DNA from: Pipra filicauda
Lineage: Eukaryota > Chordata > Aves > Passeriformes > Pipridae
Reading direction: 5' to 3'
Assembly: GCF_003945595.2 (NCBI RefSeq)
Contig: NW_024104303.1
Coordinates: 529,083-593,082, forward strand
DNA: 64,000 bases
Numbering within the stretch: the first letter of the stretch is position 1; every line of letters begins with the position of its first letter. The notes beneath the pieces are model-generated. The model did no database searches. It was not told where the DNA came from and worked only from the letters and a program-made list of their open reading frames with translations. Shown piece by piece: positions 44,591-58,799 of the stretch. Position numbers and translations under genes: made by a program.

Positions 44591-46825
44591 AGGACTGCAT
44601 AAGCTGTCTTGAAGCAACAAACTTCGCTTTTCCATTGACAGTTAATGTACCTTCCGTGTGCCTAAGCAGTGCACTGAGGGATGCCAGATGACTGTTGTTA
44701 TGCTAGAACTCACATTAACGAGAGGATCCCCAGAGAAAGGCTCTGTGTCACAGGGATGAACAACCCTTACTGTAAAAATTCTTGTTATAGTGCCACAAAA
44801 CTTACATGCGCAGCATAAAGGCAGTGGAAATATCAAATAATTTTCTGTGTTTGGCACTGTTCGTATGAGACCCCACATCTTGCAATTACTCATTTAAACT
44901 ATGAGAACTGTTTTTGAGTAGAGAAGAACTGTTTTTGAGTAGAGAAAAACCACAAAAGCCAAGGTCTAAGTTGTTCAATTTTCCCTGAAGACTTACACAA
45001 GGTGCTCTCCAGTAGTTGATTTACCAACTGGTAATTGGTTCCTCTATGTGCAAATGGATCTTCGTGGTGTTTCACATGTGTCCCTCTTTAGAAGTTTTGA
45101 TTCACTTGGAAAATCTTCTGAGTCATGCTTAGAATCCTTGGAATATGATACCTGTTCAGTGACTATTTTGTATGACTGAGCAGAAAAACCCCCTTGCAGG
45201 AAAGTCAGAGATTAGAAAAGACCTGATAAACGCTCAGAGCATCTCAGTGACACAGTGGAATAGGAGTGAAACAGGCTTTGCAGACAATGCTGACACATGA
45301 TTTTTTTTCTTTCCATCTCACATTGAGTCACATGTCTGAGGAGCTCCAGGGAGGCTGTGCCCTTTCGTATGCTTGAAAATATGCAGTGGAAACTTGTATT
45401 TCATTCTCATAAGGTGAACCAGTGGCACTTTGACTCATTAGAAACAAAAGGAAGGTTACCGAGACATCTGGAGTCAGATAATCAAGAAGGGAATAAACAA
45501 AGACAGTTAATAGTTGGAAGGGAAAAGGGACGACAATGAACAGATTATCTTTGAAATACAAATCACTCATCTGAATATGGAAAGAAGCACCTTTTCTTGT
45601 AAGAAGCTGGTGTTCAGCTGAACTGAGAAACATGATAGTTTACCAATAAATGTATACTCTCAACATTAGCATGGTGAAATAATGGTGATTGTGGTTTTTA
45701 AAGTATCGGCTGCAGTCAGCCTTAACAGAAAGAACTCAGTCCTCTAATAGACAAATCCCTAAATCATGAAGCTTGTAGCACTCAGAAGCAGATACATTTC
45801 CAAACCATGTGCTGAGTGACATCAAATCTTTGGGAAAAGTGCCAGTGAACTTTTGGGCATTAAAACAATACATCTGTTTAGAATTTATATGCTTTAAAAT
45901 TAGTTGCATTCCATGACTACCTTTCTTTTCACATCCAGAGCCAAAATTTTTGATTAAAAAACAGTGCTTATTTTGGTATTCAGGTAGTGTTGTAACTTGA
46001 GCTGGTTGAGTAGCAGTTAACTAACAGTATATATTTTTGCTGCAGAGATCACAAACATTTGTAAATGTCCCAAGGCATGGCAAAAGATGTCAAAAAACTA
46101 AAAAAGAAAAAGAAGATACAGTAATTTAACTGTCTTCTGAAAAAAACAACAGTAGAAGAGGAGAAAAAACCCCAAGAACTTCTTGACTCAAAGAAAAAGG
46201 GGTTATTCACTCATGTGGACATTTGCCACCAGGGTTGTAATAAAGTTTTAGTTCGGCATGGTTCATGCCTCCTGCAAGACATTGAGGATGTCTTTCTAAA
46301 CATTCAGCTGCTTGCACATGAGCTGAGAAGTTTTACAGTAAAGCAAGCAATGATATATATATTCAAGATGCAAAAATCATCGCATGAAATGTAGCCTTCA
46401 GCTAAAATGAAGGATTTCCTTGTTAATCTCTCCTGTCGTCGACCCCAGCTTATCCTAGCATGTCCCCTACTATAAGGCCTCAGCTGTTAATGCACATAAA
46501 ACTTCTTTTCATTCCATTTAAAATGTGTCTTAAGAGTTCCTCTTTAAATAAAATTTAAAAATCTTTTCATTCTCAACATGAATGCTGATGACAATCTACT
46601 TGGGGGTTTTTTGAGCAGGCTTTTCGTTATGGGAGATTTTATATGGCTGATTTACAAAAGCTATGTTTGTTGTATTGGTATCATAATGCTGGGTTTCATA
46701 AATATAAGAAAACAGAGTCAGGCTCTAACTGTCATAGGCTTCCAGTGAGATTTCTGAATCTTAAAATCTGGCTGATTTTATGTGGAATAAGTGGGAGCAT
46801 TAAGTTATTGATTTCTGTCATTGGA
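44591..46825. other. Intronic stretch, no gene seen
   Basis: Contains a perfect 21-bp tandem duplication at 44905-44946. Otherwise AT-rich sequence with short ORFs only. Confidence 0.4.
44905..44946. repeat. Perfect 21-bp tandem duplication
   Basis: Two exact copies of GAACTGTTTTTGAGTAGAGAA lie head to tail. The absence of mismatches suggests a recent event. Confidence 0.9.
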
Positions 46826-48790
46826 AGTATTTCAGAGTGTGTAGGCCAAAACAGAGAAACAGTGTTCTTCCTAATGCAGCCCAGGACACTGTTGGCCTTT
46901 TTCACCCTGAGGGCATATTGATCAGCTATGGTCAGCTTTGATCTGCCAGAACCCAAAGGTCCTCCTCAACAAAGCTTCTCTCCAACTATGCAACTGCCAG
47001 AAGGTGCTGGTGCCTTGATTGTTCTTCCCCAGAAGCAGGACTGTGCATTTACCCTTGTTGAGAGTTCTGTCTGGGATTTCCCTCTGCCTATTTTTCCAAC
47101 CTCCTTAGGTTCCTCTGAACAGCAGCACACCCATCTGGTGTATCAGCCTCTCCTCCCAGCTTTGTGCCATTTGCAAACTTCCTGAGGATGTACTCTGATC
47201 CATCATCTAGGTCATCAATGGAAAGGTTAAACTGTGTTGGCCCCAGTATTGAGCCTTGAGGTACACAGCTCCTGACCTGCTTCCAGTTGGACTTCATGCC
47301 ACTGGTAGTAACCCTTTGGACCCAGCCCATTTTCAATCCTTGTCATTGTCCACTTTTCTAACCTGTACTTTGTCAGCTTTCTGTGAGGGTGGGAATACAG
47401 TGGCTTCACTAGAGGCAAGGTAAAGAACATCAGCTGCTCCCTCCTTTATGTGCCCAAATAGTGACCTCATTGTAAAAGCTACTAGGTTGGACAAATATGT
47501 TTTCCCCTTGTAAATCCATGCTGACTACTCCCAAAACCTTCTTGTCCTTCATGAATTTAAAAATTTGTTCCAGAAAAACTTTCTTCCAACACCTTCCTAG
47601 AGACTGAGGTTCAGTGCCCTGGAGTTGCCCACACTTCCTACTTACCCTTCTTGAAGATAGAAGTGATCTGTGCTTTCTCCTAGGTAATCAAGAGTGGCTT
47701 TGCCATGACTGACAGTTCCCTCAGCACTTTTGGGTGCATCTCTTCAGGCCCCATGGACCTATGCATTTCAAATATGCTTAACTTTTTCCCAAGCTAGTTC
47801 TCCTCCACAGAGGGTAATTACTCTTTTTTCCATACTTTCACTCTGTTCTCAGAGGCCTTGGGTTTGTGAAGGCCAAACTTATTAGTAAAGACTGAGCTCT
47901 AGGAAGGCACTGAGTTTTCTGTACCATTTATCACCAGTTCCTGTGCTCCATTCAGCAGCAGACACATATTTTCCTTTGTTTTCTTTTTACCGTTTATATA
48001 CTTTTTTGTTACTGTTCACGTACTTTCCCAGATTCAACTCCTATTAGCAGCAACTTCCTCATCCATCTTGCGGATGTAAGATTTTCTTCTGTAAGATTTT
48101 TCTGCTTGATTTCTTACTTGTCAGGACAGACCTTTCTTGAACTACAGGATGTGATCCTTGCTTATCAGCTAACCCTACTGGAACCTTCTTCTCCACAGGA
48201 TTTTGTCCAGGGATTCTTCCAAGCACATCTCTGAAGAAGTGGAAATGTACTTTGGTGCAGTCCAAGGCTGTGGTCTTGATTTTTGCCCTCCTGTTTCCTC
48301 TTAGGACCCTGACTTCCACCATTTTATAGTCACTGCAGCCGAGGCAGCCTCCAACTTTCACATTTCCCAGTAGTCTTCTTCTGTCTTCTTTAAGTATCAG
48401 TCCTGGCTGAACACCTTCTCTTCTTGGCTCCTCCACTACGTGTTCCAGGAGGCTGCAATGCACTTGAGAAGTATCCCAATTACATAAGCCCTACTGGACA
48501 GCCCTTCCAGTAGATCTTAAGGGGGGTTAAAGTTCCCCTGGAGGACAAGAGGCTGTGATGTTAAACTTCCACTTTTTTGCTGAATGTGTTAATCTGCTTT
48601 CTCCTGAGCAGGCAGGTGATAGCAGATACCCACTACAACAGTGCCCATGTTGGTCTGCCACTAGTCTTAACACAGAAGCTCTTGACTGTCCCAGGGTATT
48701 TCTGTTTGCATTTCTATTGCTTTTACACAGCAGGTCACTTCCCCACCTCATCATTCTTGCCCCTTCATCCTTAAAAACCCGCATCTCTCC
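46826..48790 (-). mobile_element. Old CR1 LINE ORF2 fragment (endonuclease to RT)
   Basis: Read on the minus strand, 48463-48059 gives the endonuclease C-terminal part (CLGCSDYKMVEVRVLRGNRR). Then come linker sequence, RT blocks at 47750-47090 (QGSILGPTQFNLSIDDLDD) and the ORF2 tail (VKKANSVLGCIRKNTVS) near 46830. The RT catalytic box reads FANG instead of FADD. Several frameshifts and the loss of both the 5' end and the 3' untranslated region indicate an old copy. At about 2 kb it is one of the two longest CR1 pieces here, and it lies opposite to MOB3B. Confidence 0.88.
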
Positions 48791-51700
48791 ATTGCAGTCC
48801 TCTAATCATTCCACCAATGTTTATAATGTGGTTGCTTCGAACAAATGTTACAATTTCTGATGTGCTTATAACTACATTTTAAGTGGAATTTTGTGGTATA
48901 ATCGAAGATGGCAAACTAGTCTGAAACTGACCCTGCCGAAAGGTTCTGTGCTGTAACTGGGGGATGACAGCCCCCTTCTTTCGAAACCCCTTGAGACAGT
49001 GCAACTGACAGCTGCTGGGAGACACAGGCAGGTGACTCTCTGGGGAGGGATAACAGGAGGTGTGGCAAGCAAAATCTGTTTTTGTAAAAATTCCCAGAGT
49101 GTAGGTACTTACACACACTTGTTCATAAAATATATCTTGGATAATAGACCAGTGTCTTGTAGGCAAAGAGAAAAAGATAGGATGGAAACATAGACTATGA
49201 ATCAAATCACAGATAAACTTGGAATTATTTGAAACTGAAAATTGCTTTCACACTAGTGTGACTGACTACAAAAAGTATCAGATATTGAGGATCAGGCTTA
49301 CTAGTTACAGATTATTTTTAATTTTTTTTCCTTCAGTGATTATAATGAAAATTCCTCATAATATTTCTCCTTGAATAAAATAAATTATCTCTTTCTCTTT
49401 TTTATACTTTGTCTCTTCTTGGCTGCTACATGTCCCTGGCATTCTCCTCTGTAATGTCTGTATTCATCTGGTCTAGATTTAATCACCCAGATGGAAATTC
49501 AAAGTTGTCATCTTCCACCACCAATTCTGTTATCCAGTGACTGAAATTTTGACTAATAACCTATTTGTCAGAATATGATGCCGAAAAGGCAAGTAGTTTG
49601 TCTTCCTGTGTGAACTTCCAATACCCTTTGCAGAGCAAAATGGACACTGGTTTCTCTTTTAAACTTTCTATTGTTAATTCCTGTTGACTGAGACAGACAG
49701 AGAAATGTGTGAGGTCTCTCAGTTGCAGACTTCAGCCACTAATTCAGCCAACCAGCCTCTGCTCACTTTGGCAGATAATTCTTTCTTAATACTGCATCTT
49801 TAATGGCCCACTTCCCCTTTCTGGCCAGGGACAAACTGTAAAATTATCTAATGGTACTTAAAGATACTTATTAAACTTATTGTCTGTGTACCACATTTGA
49901 ACTCCTCTTGGTGCCTTTTTTCTAACATGATTGTTCCAAGAGAGACAGCCACAAAGCTTTCAATTTATATTTCAGTTGTTTTTTAACACTATCTGCATTT
50001 TCAATTGGGTTTTTCCTTTTTTTTTTATTTTTAGCAGAACTGCAAAACTTTCTTGATGTTTACTTTTAACTTGTATGGTCTCAAAGGAAAAGGAAAAGCT
50101 TAGAGTAGCTTTTAAATTTTCAGAAATTATTAATGATTCGATAATGTCAGTATGTGAATGACAGGAGCAAGATATTCCTTTAAGTAACTTTACACTCTGG
50201 ATGCTGGGAATTTATAGGAGGTAGCACATGATTCAGGGCAATGGACAATCTCAGTCTAAGGCCATACACAGCATTAGCTTCCTTCGTTTACTACCTGAAG
50301 GAATAAAGTAAAGTAGGAAAGTTGTAAGAGTTTTCTGTGATCTAGGAAGTGGAAGGAGAGCCTTGCAACTGAGGGCAGCAGGTTAGTTCTCAATACACCT
50401 TAGCACTAAGTTGAAATAGCAGAAAATGGCTAAAGTGCCATGGGTGGCTGACTACAAATAACTACCAAGGAAAGTCATGTAGGCTGAGGTATTATTAATG
50501 GGTGAGCTAACACAATAAAGAGCAAGAACCCGGAGAATGCTGAAGTAGATTGTAATCCAGCTTTAGTGGCCACTGAATTTGGTTATCCCAGAAAAATCTT
50601 ATCTTCCTGCTAGTGAGGTGCTACTGCGGGGAATGGAACAATTAGCTTTCCTGCTGTTGCCTTACTTTAGGAGTTAGATGTTCAATAATATCCTGTCTGT
50701 CTGCCCTCTGGTGATCTGTTTTGTCTCTTGAATCAATTCACTCAAATATTATTTTTATTAGTGATATCCATCTCCTCCATTACCTTTTGTGTCTGCATTC
50801 ATCTCCCTCTCCTCATACCCTCTTTTTATCTCATGTGAGCCTTTCCTAGCTGTGTAACTGCATTATGACAACAGTCTGGATAACTGGTCATGATAGCATG
50901 GGTATGGTGATAGCCAACAAAAAAGGTTTCAAAAACCTGTATCTATTTTCAACAGACCTATCATCATAGAGTCATTTTGTTCTGTACATTAGTTATCCTT
51001 TTCCTGGAAAATTTGTTTCAGGATGGCTTGATTTTCTTTGGCTAACTCACTTATTGCCTTGTCACATAAATTATCTCAGTTTACCTCCTAATATATAGAT
51101 GTTTTTTCTATGGGTTTCTTTTTTTTTAAGAACCAACACAATTGGAGGACACTATATGAAGGTTTTTCCATGTCTAGTCCTTGTTCTTTGTCTATTTTTT
51201 ATGAATTCCCTTGGAAAAAAGTGGTGTCTTGATCATGCCACGATTCTGATACGTATAGTAAATGCTGTTGTACAATGTTGAGACTGCAGGTCATAAATAC
51301 ATAAATTACTGCCTAGAAAAGAGGCAAGGGGTAGAATAAATAGTTCCACTGTGGAACTGAAGAAGGTCAATAGTGAAGTTCTGCAGCTTGACATGCTTGG
51401 ACTTCAGTTGCTTAACATAGTCACAGGTAAGCAGGGAAAAAGGATGAGCAACATTTGCTGATATTATGAAGTTATTCAAGGTAGCAGGACAGGGATTGCA
51501 GAAAGTAATACTATGAGATTTCTTATATACTGAGGAATAAAAAAAAGCAGATATAATTCAGTGTAGAAAAGTAAGAAAGTAGTCCTGATTTCTGTGTAAA
51601 ACAATCATCTCTGAGGTTATTCTTACCATGCAGATTCAGAAAGACCGTTAGTTCCAACAAATGTGAAGAATAACTAGATAACAAATTTGGAGCAAACCAA

Positions 51701-53378
51701 AAAGCGTAATTATACAATTGTGTAAATCCCTGTTTCTCCCATGCTTTCTCTTCTTATCACAAAGAAAGTAGCGTTGAAACTGGAGAAGTTTCAGCAAAGG
51801 CAAGAACAATAAGCAAAGTTTTAGAAATGCCTCTGATTTAGGACTAGATGAGTTGGCTTAGAGATGTCTTAGAGAGGTGGTCTGATGAGCAGGGTATAGT
51901 ATGAGCACTGCAGGCAGGGTTTGCCTGTTTACTGCCTCTTCTAACCCAAGAACTCACCAGGGAGAGTAAGGCATACAAGATGCACAGTCCTGGGCAGACT
52001 GTGGAGCACCTTGCCAAAGGAGGCTGTTACTGGAAGAACTACAGGCAGATTTAAGGAGTAGCTGGTGAGTCAGTTTGAAGAGCAGTCCATACTACTACTG
52101 AATAGACAAGCTATAGGAGGCTCAGCAAATCACTTGAGCTGAAAGTGGTCAAAGGCAAGGAGGGCATGAGGAGAAAGCATCATACATAGAATACTGACTT
52201 GAACCAGAACAGTTGTTTTCATGTTGCTTATGAATTAAATTTCATATTTGTCTTTAAGTCCTTTGGATATATTTACCTCTACATCTAATTCAGCTTGGAC
52301 AAATAAGTAGAGACAATGGAAGCAACATAACCCAAGCTACTGCTGTTCTGTATTGTCTGTTGCACCTTTCTGACAGTACTTCCTTTGTACCCTGCTTGTG
52401 AACCAGTGCCCAGAATGCTGCACTTTTCATCACGTTCCAGTAAACCAGCACTGATTTAACTTTTAGAGGTAGATCAGTATATCATAATAATAGCAAAGTG
52501 TGTGAAGGGAGTGGGGTGACAGGTTGAAGCAGTAATAGCCTATTGATCTGCTGTGCTGCATGGTCTGTCTACCTGAGCTGGAAGTTTTGTAGAAGGCAGA
52601 CACATTTGTGGATGATAAGCTGAAAATCTCCTTTATGTTTGACAGTGTAGTAGATCTTTTGTGCTATTGATGCAGTGCTCCATGGAGCACTGTATGCAAC
52701 TGGCTTACCCCCCCCAACAAGCTTCATTACTAATAATCATATTTTCAAAGGTGGTAATAGAAAGGTAAGAAATTTTGTAACACTGCAATGAGAAATGTTT
52801 GTTACACTGGGACATCCCATATAACTTTCATTTTTCACCTCATGTGCACTGAATTACTTTAAGAAGCTTTACCACTTTACAAATGTAGGAGTTTAGCAGA
52901 CGTCCCAGAGTGCAGCAGCTCCTCTAGTTTTACAGACACAAAGCAACCAACTTGTTTAAGATTTTTTTTTTTATTTTTTTAAGGTACACCTTCCTTCTTT
53001 GAAGTGTTTGGCCAGGCAGTACAATCATAGGAAATTCTGGAATTCTGGACATAATTTTCCTGGGCTTCCATGCATACTAATTGTGTCATTTTGGAAGAAA
53101 AAAATGTCCACAGACATTTTATGCAGCATCCAAAAGGGAGTCTGTGTAAAGCTTTATGCAGAAATGATCAATGGAGAATAATTGTTCCATCTCTTCCTAG
53201 AGCTTGTATTTTTGTGGAGAACTACAGTTGTCCTTTTTGCAAATACTGTGATAGAGCAACCTCATTGTTTTCCATTCCAGTTCTGAGCAATGTGCATTTT
53301 TCTACATGGATCACCCAGAAATCAGAAAGCATAATTTTCAGTAGATTTTACGCTTTACTTACCTAAAAGTAAGTGAAC

Positions 53379-53380
<2 letters not shown>

Positions 53381-53407
<27 letters not shown>
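53381..53407. repeat. A27 homopolymer
   Basis: Twenty-seven consecutive A, followed by GAAGAAG. It could be the tail of an old retroposed sequence, but no body was recognised upstream. Confidence 0.95.
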
Positions 53408-53410
<3 letters not shown>

Positions 53411-53411
53411 G

Positions 53412-53445
53412 AAGCTTAAGCTAACTACTAAGTTAGTTTAAGCTT
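53412..53445. repeat. 15-bp inverted repeat with one mismatch
   Basis: AAGCTTAAGCTAACT, loop ACTA, then AGTTAGTTTAAGCTT. It lies five bases after the A27 tract. Confidence 0.85.
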
Positions 53446-56400
53446 AGACTTCATGGCAATTTCAGTATGCCTGCTGATTTCTATCACATTGCAGGGTCTA
53501 TGCTTAAGGATAGTTGCTGAACCAAGACCGCCTTCAGCCTTCATCCTGTTTTAGAGACAGGAAATTCTAAATGTCCAGATACCTCTAAAGCTGCCAGCTC
53601 TTTGTCAGGTTTTACACAAGTTTTATCTGTCCTTCGATGTCTTAGCTTTCAGGCTGTGTTGGTTAGGTATCTCCATATACATACCCATCAACTTAAAAGG
53701 TTATTGATGTCATGCACCATATGAGCAGTGGCAGAGATCACGTAAAGTTTAACCTATAGGTAAAAATGCACAGACATTACACATGAAGAGAAATGAATGT
53801 TTGCTACTCAGATGATTAGCATTAAACTTAAAAGTATATATTTAGCTCTGTTACTGAAGTGGAATAGTCAGCCTTGCCTGGTGTAAGGGCGCGTGGTCTT
53901 ACTGCAGGTTTCTATAACTGTGCTGAAATGAACAAAAAAAAAATCCCCATAAGTTCCACCTTCGGTTATATTGTCCCTGTGTAATGAAAACAATGTGAGG
54001 ATCTGACCAGCGTTTCAGTTTCAGGTACCAGGTGAAGGGAAAAGCAGAAGTGTAACTGGTACCCACTGTGTGTCTGAGGAGTGCAGTGGGAGGTGTATGC
54101 TGTTTCTCATAAAAACATATTTTACTGATTTGTGTGGAAAACAGGCACCCTGAAGAAACATCATATAATTCTCTGTTCGAATTTCTTGAAGCTTTCCATT
54201 TATGAAAATTAAGGCCTAGTGACTTTTCTTGTTCTTCTTGTGAATGAAGTAATAGCTAATTCCTGAGAACTAGCTTCTAACTTCTAGAATAAGATATTAA
54301 GCTAAAATGGTCTTTGTCTTAACTTTCCTTTCACTTCTGTGATATTCAGTAGGCATGAAATGAAATAACAGTAGATGTTTACAGACAGTTTTCAAGACCC
54401 AAAGCAGAGTTCATGCAGCTGAAGGTGTTGCAATGTAGAAATGTTCTTTATATAGTAGTTAAAAGGTCTGCTGATAAGATGGTGTTGCCCATGACTAGTG
54501 GGGCCTAGTGGGTTTCTTCTAAAGGTAGTGTTTGAGGCTGTCAAAAATCTTTTATAGTCAAAGCTGTGGTGAATGGAAATTGGATGATGGATGCTGAGTT
54601 AGGGAAGGACTCAGATTGTATTAGCCCTTTAATCTGAGGAAGAGATATTATTACTCTGGTCAAATCAGAGTGCTCCCTTTCTGAGCTGGGTTTGATAATA
54701 GAGCAAATCAACTTATTTTTGGCTAGTTATGTCTTAAAATAACTCTTTTATTTATTTTCTTCAAAAGCTTTTGATCCAGTAGGGCATTTGATGTTTACTG
54801 ACTTATTTTTTTTCAAATTTTTTCTTAGCAGATGAATCTTGCAAAAGTCATTGGTTAAGGTCAAGTTAATTCAACCTTTCAGATTGTTTCTGTAATTGTT
54901 CTTTGATAATGACATTAAAAATTATTATTATGCTTATCTTCTCTCTTTAAAAGACGTAGGATACTCTTTCTCATGGATTTTTCAGACTAATTTTCAATGA
55001 AATTAGTGGCAAAGCTTCCTTTGATTTCCAGGTACCAGATGGAGCCCTAGGCATCTGGAGAGAGGATCTTATCTATTCATGACATGTTGGAATAATCTGT
55101 TTAAATGCTAGTGGCTCCTTTTGCATGGGCAATAGTAGGTTTTGTGTGCCTTGTAAATCCAAGCATCATTGGCCTATACTTTAACAGTAAAGATAGTCTT
55201 ATAGGGGCATATGCATTCAAAATATTAAAATCCTCTTTATATGACTTTAATTCCTCTTTTGGAAATATGCTGTCAGTTAATGATAGCTTTTATGTAGCCT
55301 TCACTGTATGAGTGTGTGCGAGTGTTTTCCGTGCGTGGATTTGTGTGTGCACATGCTTGCTGACATAACCTGAAATTTCTTGGAAAGTGCTGTCATGTGT
55401 GAATGTAAAGTCCTGTGTACTCCTATTCCAGAGTGATTTGAAATGGCTTTTCTTCTATGAGATGAATATTTACTTCAGATGAATGTTTACTGCAAAATAC
55501 AGGAGCAGTTCAAGAAGCAGGACTTGACCCACTGGGCTACAGTCATGCTATGTCTTCTTTTGCCTTCCGCCACTGCAAGTCTTCTCTTCCTTTCAGCACA
55601 GTGGCTTCAAGATGACATAAAGAGTACTGCCCAGATTCATCAGTCTTCTGTTGATAAGTATACTTCCATTCAAAACAGTAGAAAGAGATTTAAGTGTTCT
55701 TAACTCTGGAAATACTGCCAAAAAAAAAAAAAAAGAGTGATATGTAAAAGGCAGACAGCACTACTTTCTCTGGCCTTGGTCTGAAATGAAAAGAGTCACC
55801 AAAGCCTTTGGAACTGAACCTGATGCAACCAGTGCATACTGGACATGTGCTGATCATTCCATTAGTGTTTGCATGGAAGGGAGAAACTCTTGCCTCTTAC
55901 AGTAAGGCAATTCTGAGAAAACAAGGGAAGCAAAACTTCAAGTGCCTGGGAAGATCCTCAGTTGAACAAGAGCATGGATTGGCAGTACCTGAAGACGGAG
56001 TAGCTCAAGCTGCAGTTACTTCTTCTGAAGGGTGAATCTGGCTTAACATTCTGATGTTTAGGAGTGCTTGAGTGTGCTGGGAGGGGGCTGCCTGGCTCTT
56101 TTTTCTTCACTGATAGGTTCATTCAGTTTTACCACCCTTTAACAATATCATAAAAGCAATATCGTAAAAGCAAAAATAGTTAAACATATAAAAGCAGATT
56201 TGAAAGCCTCAACTGGTTCTTGCTCATCAGCCTGCAGAATTTTCTCCGAGGACACTGGACTTTATTCTAGGCTGTGCTGTTGTAAATCAGCATGGACTTA
56301 GCTCCTAGTGTGGAAAGCCAAAACCATATCGTTACCCAGAAATTGTCAGTCCCTGGCAAGTATTGTAGGAACAAAGCTATTAACAAACCTCTGCCAGGTG

Positions 56401-56592
56401 AGGAGAAACATTTTTCTGTTGATAACTTGGCCAGGCTCCAGTGTTGTATGAACTTACTTTTTCCTTGCGTTCTTTTATTGGGTTAATAAACTCTTTTTTC
56501 CCATCCTAAGCTGTTACACTGCCGAATGGCTGCTACACCTTCTGTCCAAGAAGAGGCTACATTTTATTCACCTGTACTATAGTTTCTGTTCT

Positions 56593-56593
56593 C

Positions 56594-56622
<29 letters not shown>
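56593..56622. repeat. (TA)n microsatellite
   Basis: Alternating TA interrupted once by a C. Confidence 0.9.
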
Positions 56623-56625
<3 letters not shown>

Positions 56626-58799
56626 GGTGTGTATGCCATACAAAGTTACTCAAATACAGCAATCGAACAGACCTCATTTTGTTACTATGGTGCAGATGGA
56701 CTTCCCAGGTGGTTGAATTACACTGACACATGATCATGACTCTGAAGCTTTTTATGGCAATGTTCGCATTGCCTTGAAGAGTTGTAGATCTATTCTAATG
56801 GCTTTATCATCCTAATTATTATCTGGGGTAAGACTAGCCTTGCTTGGAACAGGCAAGAGTGTTCTCTCTGGCATTGCAGTACTTCTCTTCTGTTCATCTG
56901 CAGAAGCAGAAGTAATCAGTTATGAGGAGGAGGTAAGATTGCATTCAAGTAACAACCATTGTAAATTTGCATAAAATCCAAGGGATCTGGCTTATGCAGG
57001 GCAGGAATTTAGGTCTCTGTCCTCTCATTTCAGTCAATTCTGATGCTTTGCATACTTAGCTGTTTCACAGTATTTGCAATTATAAGACTTGTCTTCTGGT
57101 GAAATTAGCAATTAAATGGAACATTTTAGTGCCATCACCCATTTCTTGAAATACAGCAGCAGAGAGAGCTTTTATGTATGTTCAAATACCGCAAAGCTTC
57201 CAACAGTTTTCTGATTTGTAACCTGCTCCATGTAGAGTTCTCTCCAGAACAGCACATGAATACTTTTGTTGAACAACTGACAGTGGACTTGCCTGCTGAT
57301 TTATTCTCTCAAGAGTAACACTGTTAGAAGTAATCCCACTTAAAAAGAGAAAAGTACATCATTTTGCTTGAAAAGCCATATAATCTCAAGAGTGTTTTCC
57401 TTTCTTCTGCTCTCTTTGATCTGGCAGCAGAAGGGAGGGCAGTATCATGAGGATGTAGGTACATGGTAGTCTAGTTTATCTCTAATATTTTGCAGCTGTC
57501 TGCTTATCTATGTGAGGAATAAAGTCCAGCAAAACTGACATTGTTTTCATTGTCCTTTGGACAGACAGTTCCTTGACTGGCACACTGCGATAACATTAAA
57601 CATCAGCTTAGATCAAGATAGGTGTTTTTGCAGCAAAGGACATATTTTGCAAATTCTTGTGCTTTGGGTACATGGGAGGACGAGCAGAAGGGTTTTATGC
57701 AGCTACCTTCTCCACGTTGTTAAGATTCCGGTAATGCTGTTTTCTTGCTACTTATTACAAAATTGGAAATGATTCTTACTGTACCAGGTTGTTATGTTTT
57801 TAAGCTGCGTTTGCTGTAGTATGGTGTCAATGCTTTTGCTAGTGGAGAACTCAGTCTCTTTTTTTTCCCCATGTGTATTTTTAAAAAAGAATGAATTATG
57901 ATTGTGGCCTGAAAAAGGACTTTCAAATGTGCAGCAAAATTTCTATGCACAATTGCGAAAGGATTTACCAGCTTCCCTTGAGTAAAGCAAGACTTCAGAC
58001 CACACAAATACTGAACATCGAAAGTGCTCATGCATCTGGTATCACCAAAGATTTAACTAGGGAGTCATTTTCCTTGCAGGCTGCAGGCAGAAGTGTGAGC
58101 CAGTTGAGAACCACATGTAACATACAGCCAAAAGGCTGGGTTGTTCTCTCTGGTTCCTCAGTATTATCTTTCTGTGACCTTTTAGGTTCTGATTCTTACC
58201 TAGAGAAAATCAGGCCATAAAGACCAGCTGTATAATGACTCTTCTTCTGTTTCATCTCTAACCTGTGCAATTGACCATCTTCAGGGAGATTGTAATGCGT
58301 ATTGGAGCAAGAAGATTCAAGATTGTCATATGTCAGATGAGATAAACTTTTTGCCTGTTGCATTCATCTCAGACCTTTAGTTACCTTCCTTTAGCCCCAC
58401 CTAATTTAGTTGCTTTAACTTCGAGTGTCTCTTATACCACCATTTATTTTTTTGCATCGTACTAAGAACAGTTTTTGTATCAGCGTGATTTAATTAGGAC
58501 CTCCATCATGGCATTAAAACATCTGTGTTTTAAATCAACAGACCATTAACTTACTGCTAATCACTGCATAAGATGGTCAGCACACTTTCCCATGTCATTG
58601 TGACCAGCTTTGTGAGCTGATAGCAGTCATAATTGTGCCTTCAGGGAGTGAATGTCATGAGGGGAAGGCCATGACGCTCTCTGCAGTTATGTATGTGGAA
58701 TACACAAAGTAAGAAAACAGATCAGTGTCATGATTTATTTTGCCAGCACTATACTGTATGTCTGTTTGATGATGGATAGATTAGATCTGGATGCTCACT

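Larger units (their letters stand above)
48791..58799. other. MOB3B: MOB3B intron 2, no gene seen
   Basis: About 10 kb with short ORFs only. It includes an A27 tract with an adjacent hairpin (53381-53445) and a TA repeat (56593-56622). No transposon could be identified with confidence. Confidence 0.4.
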
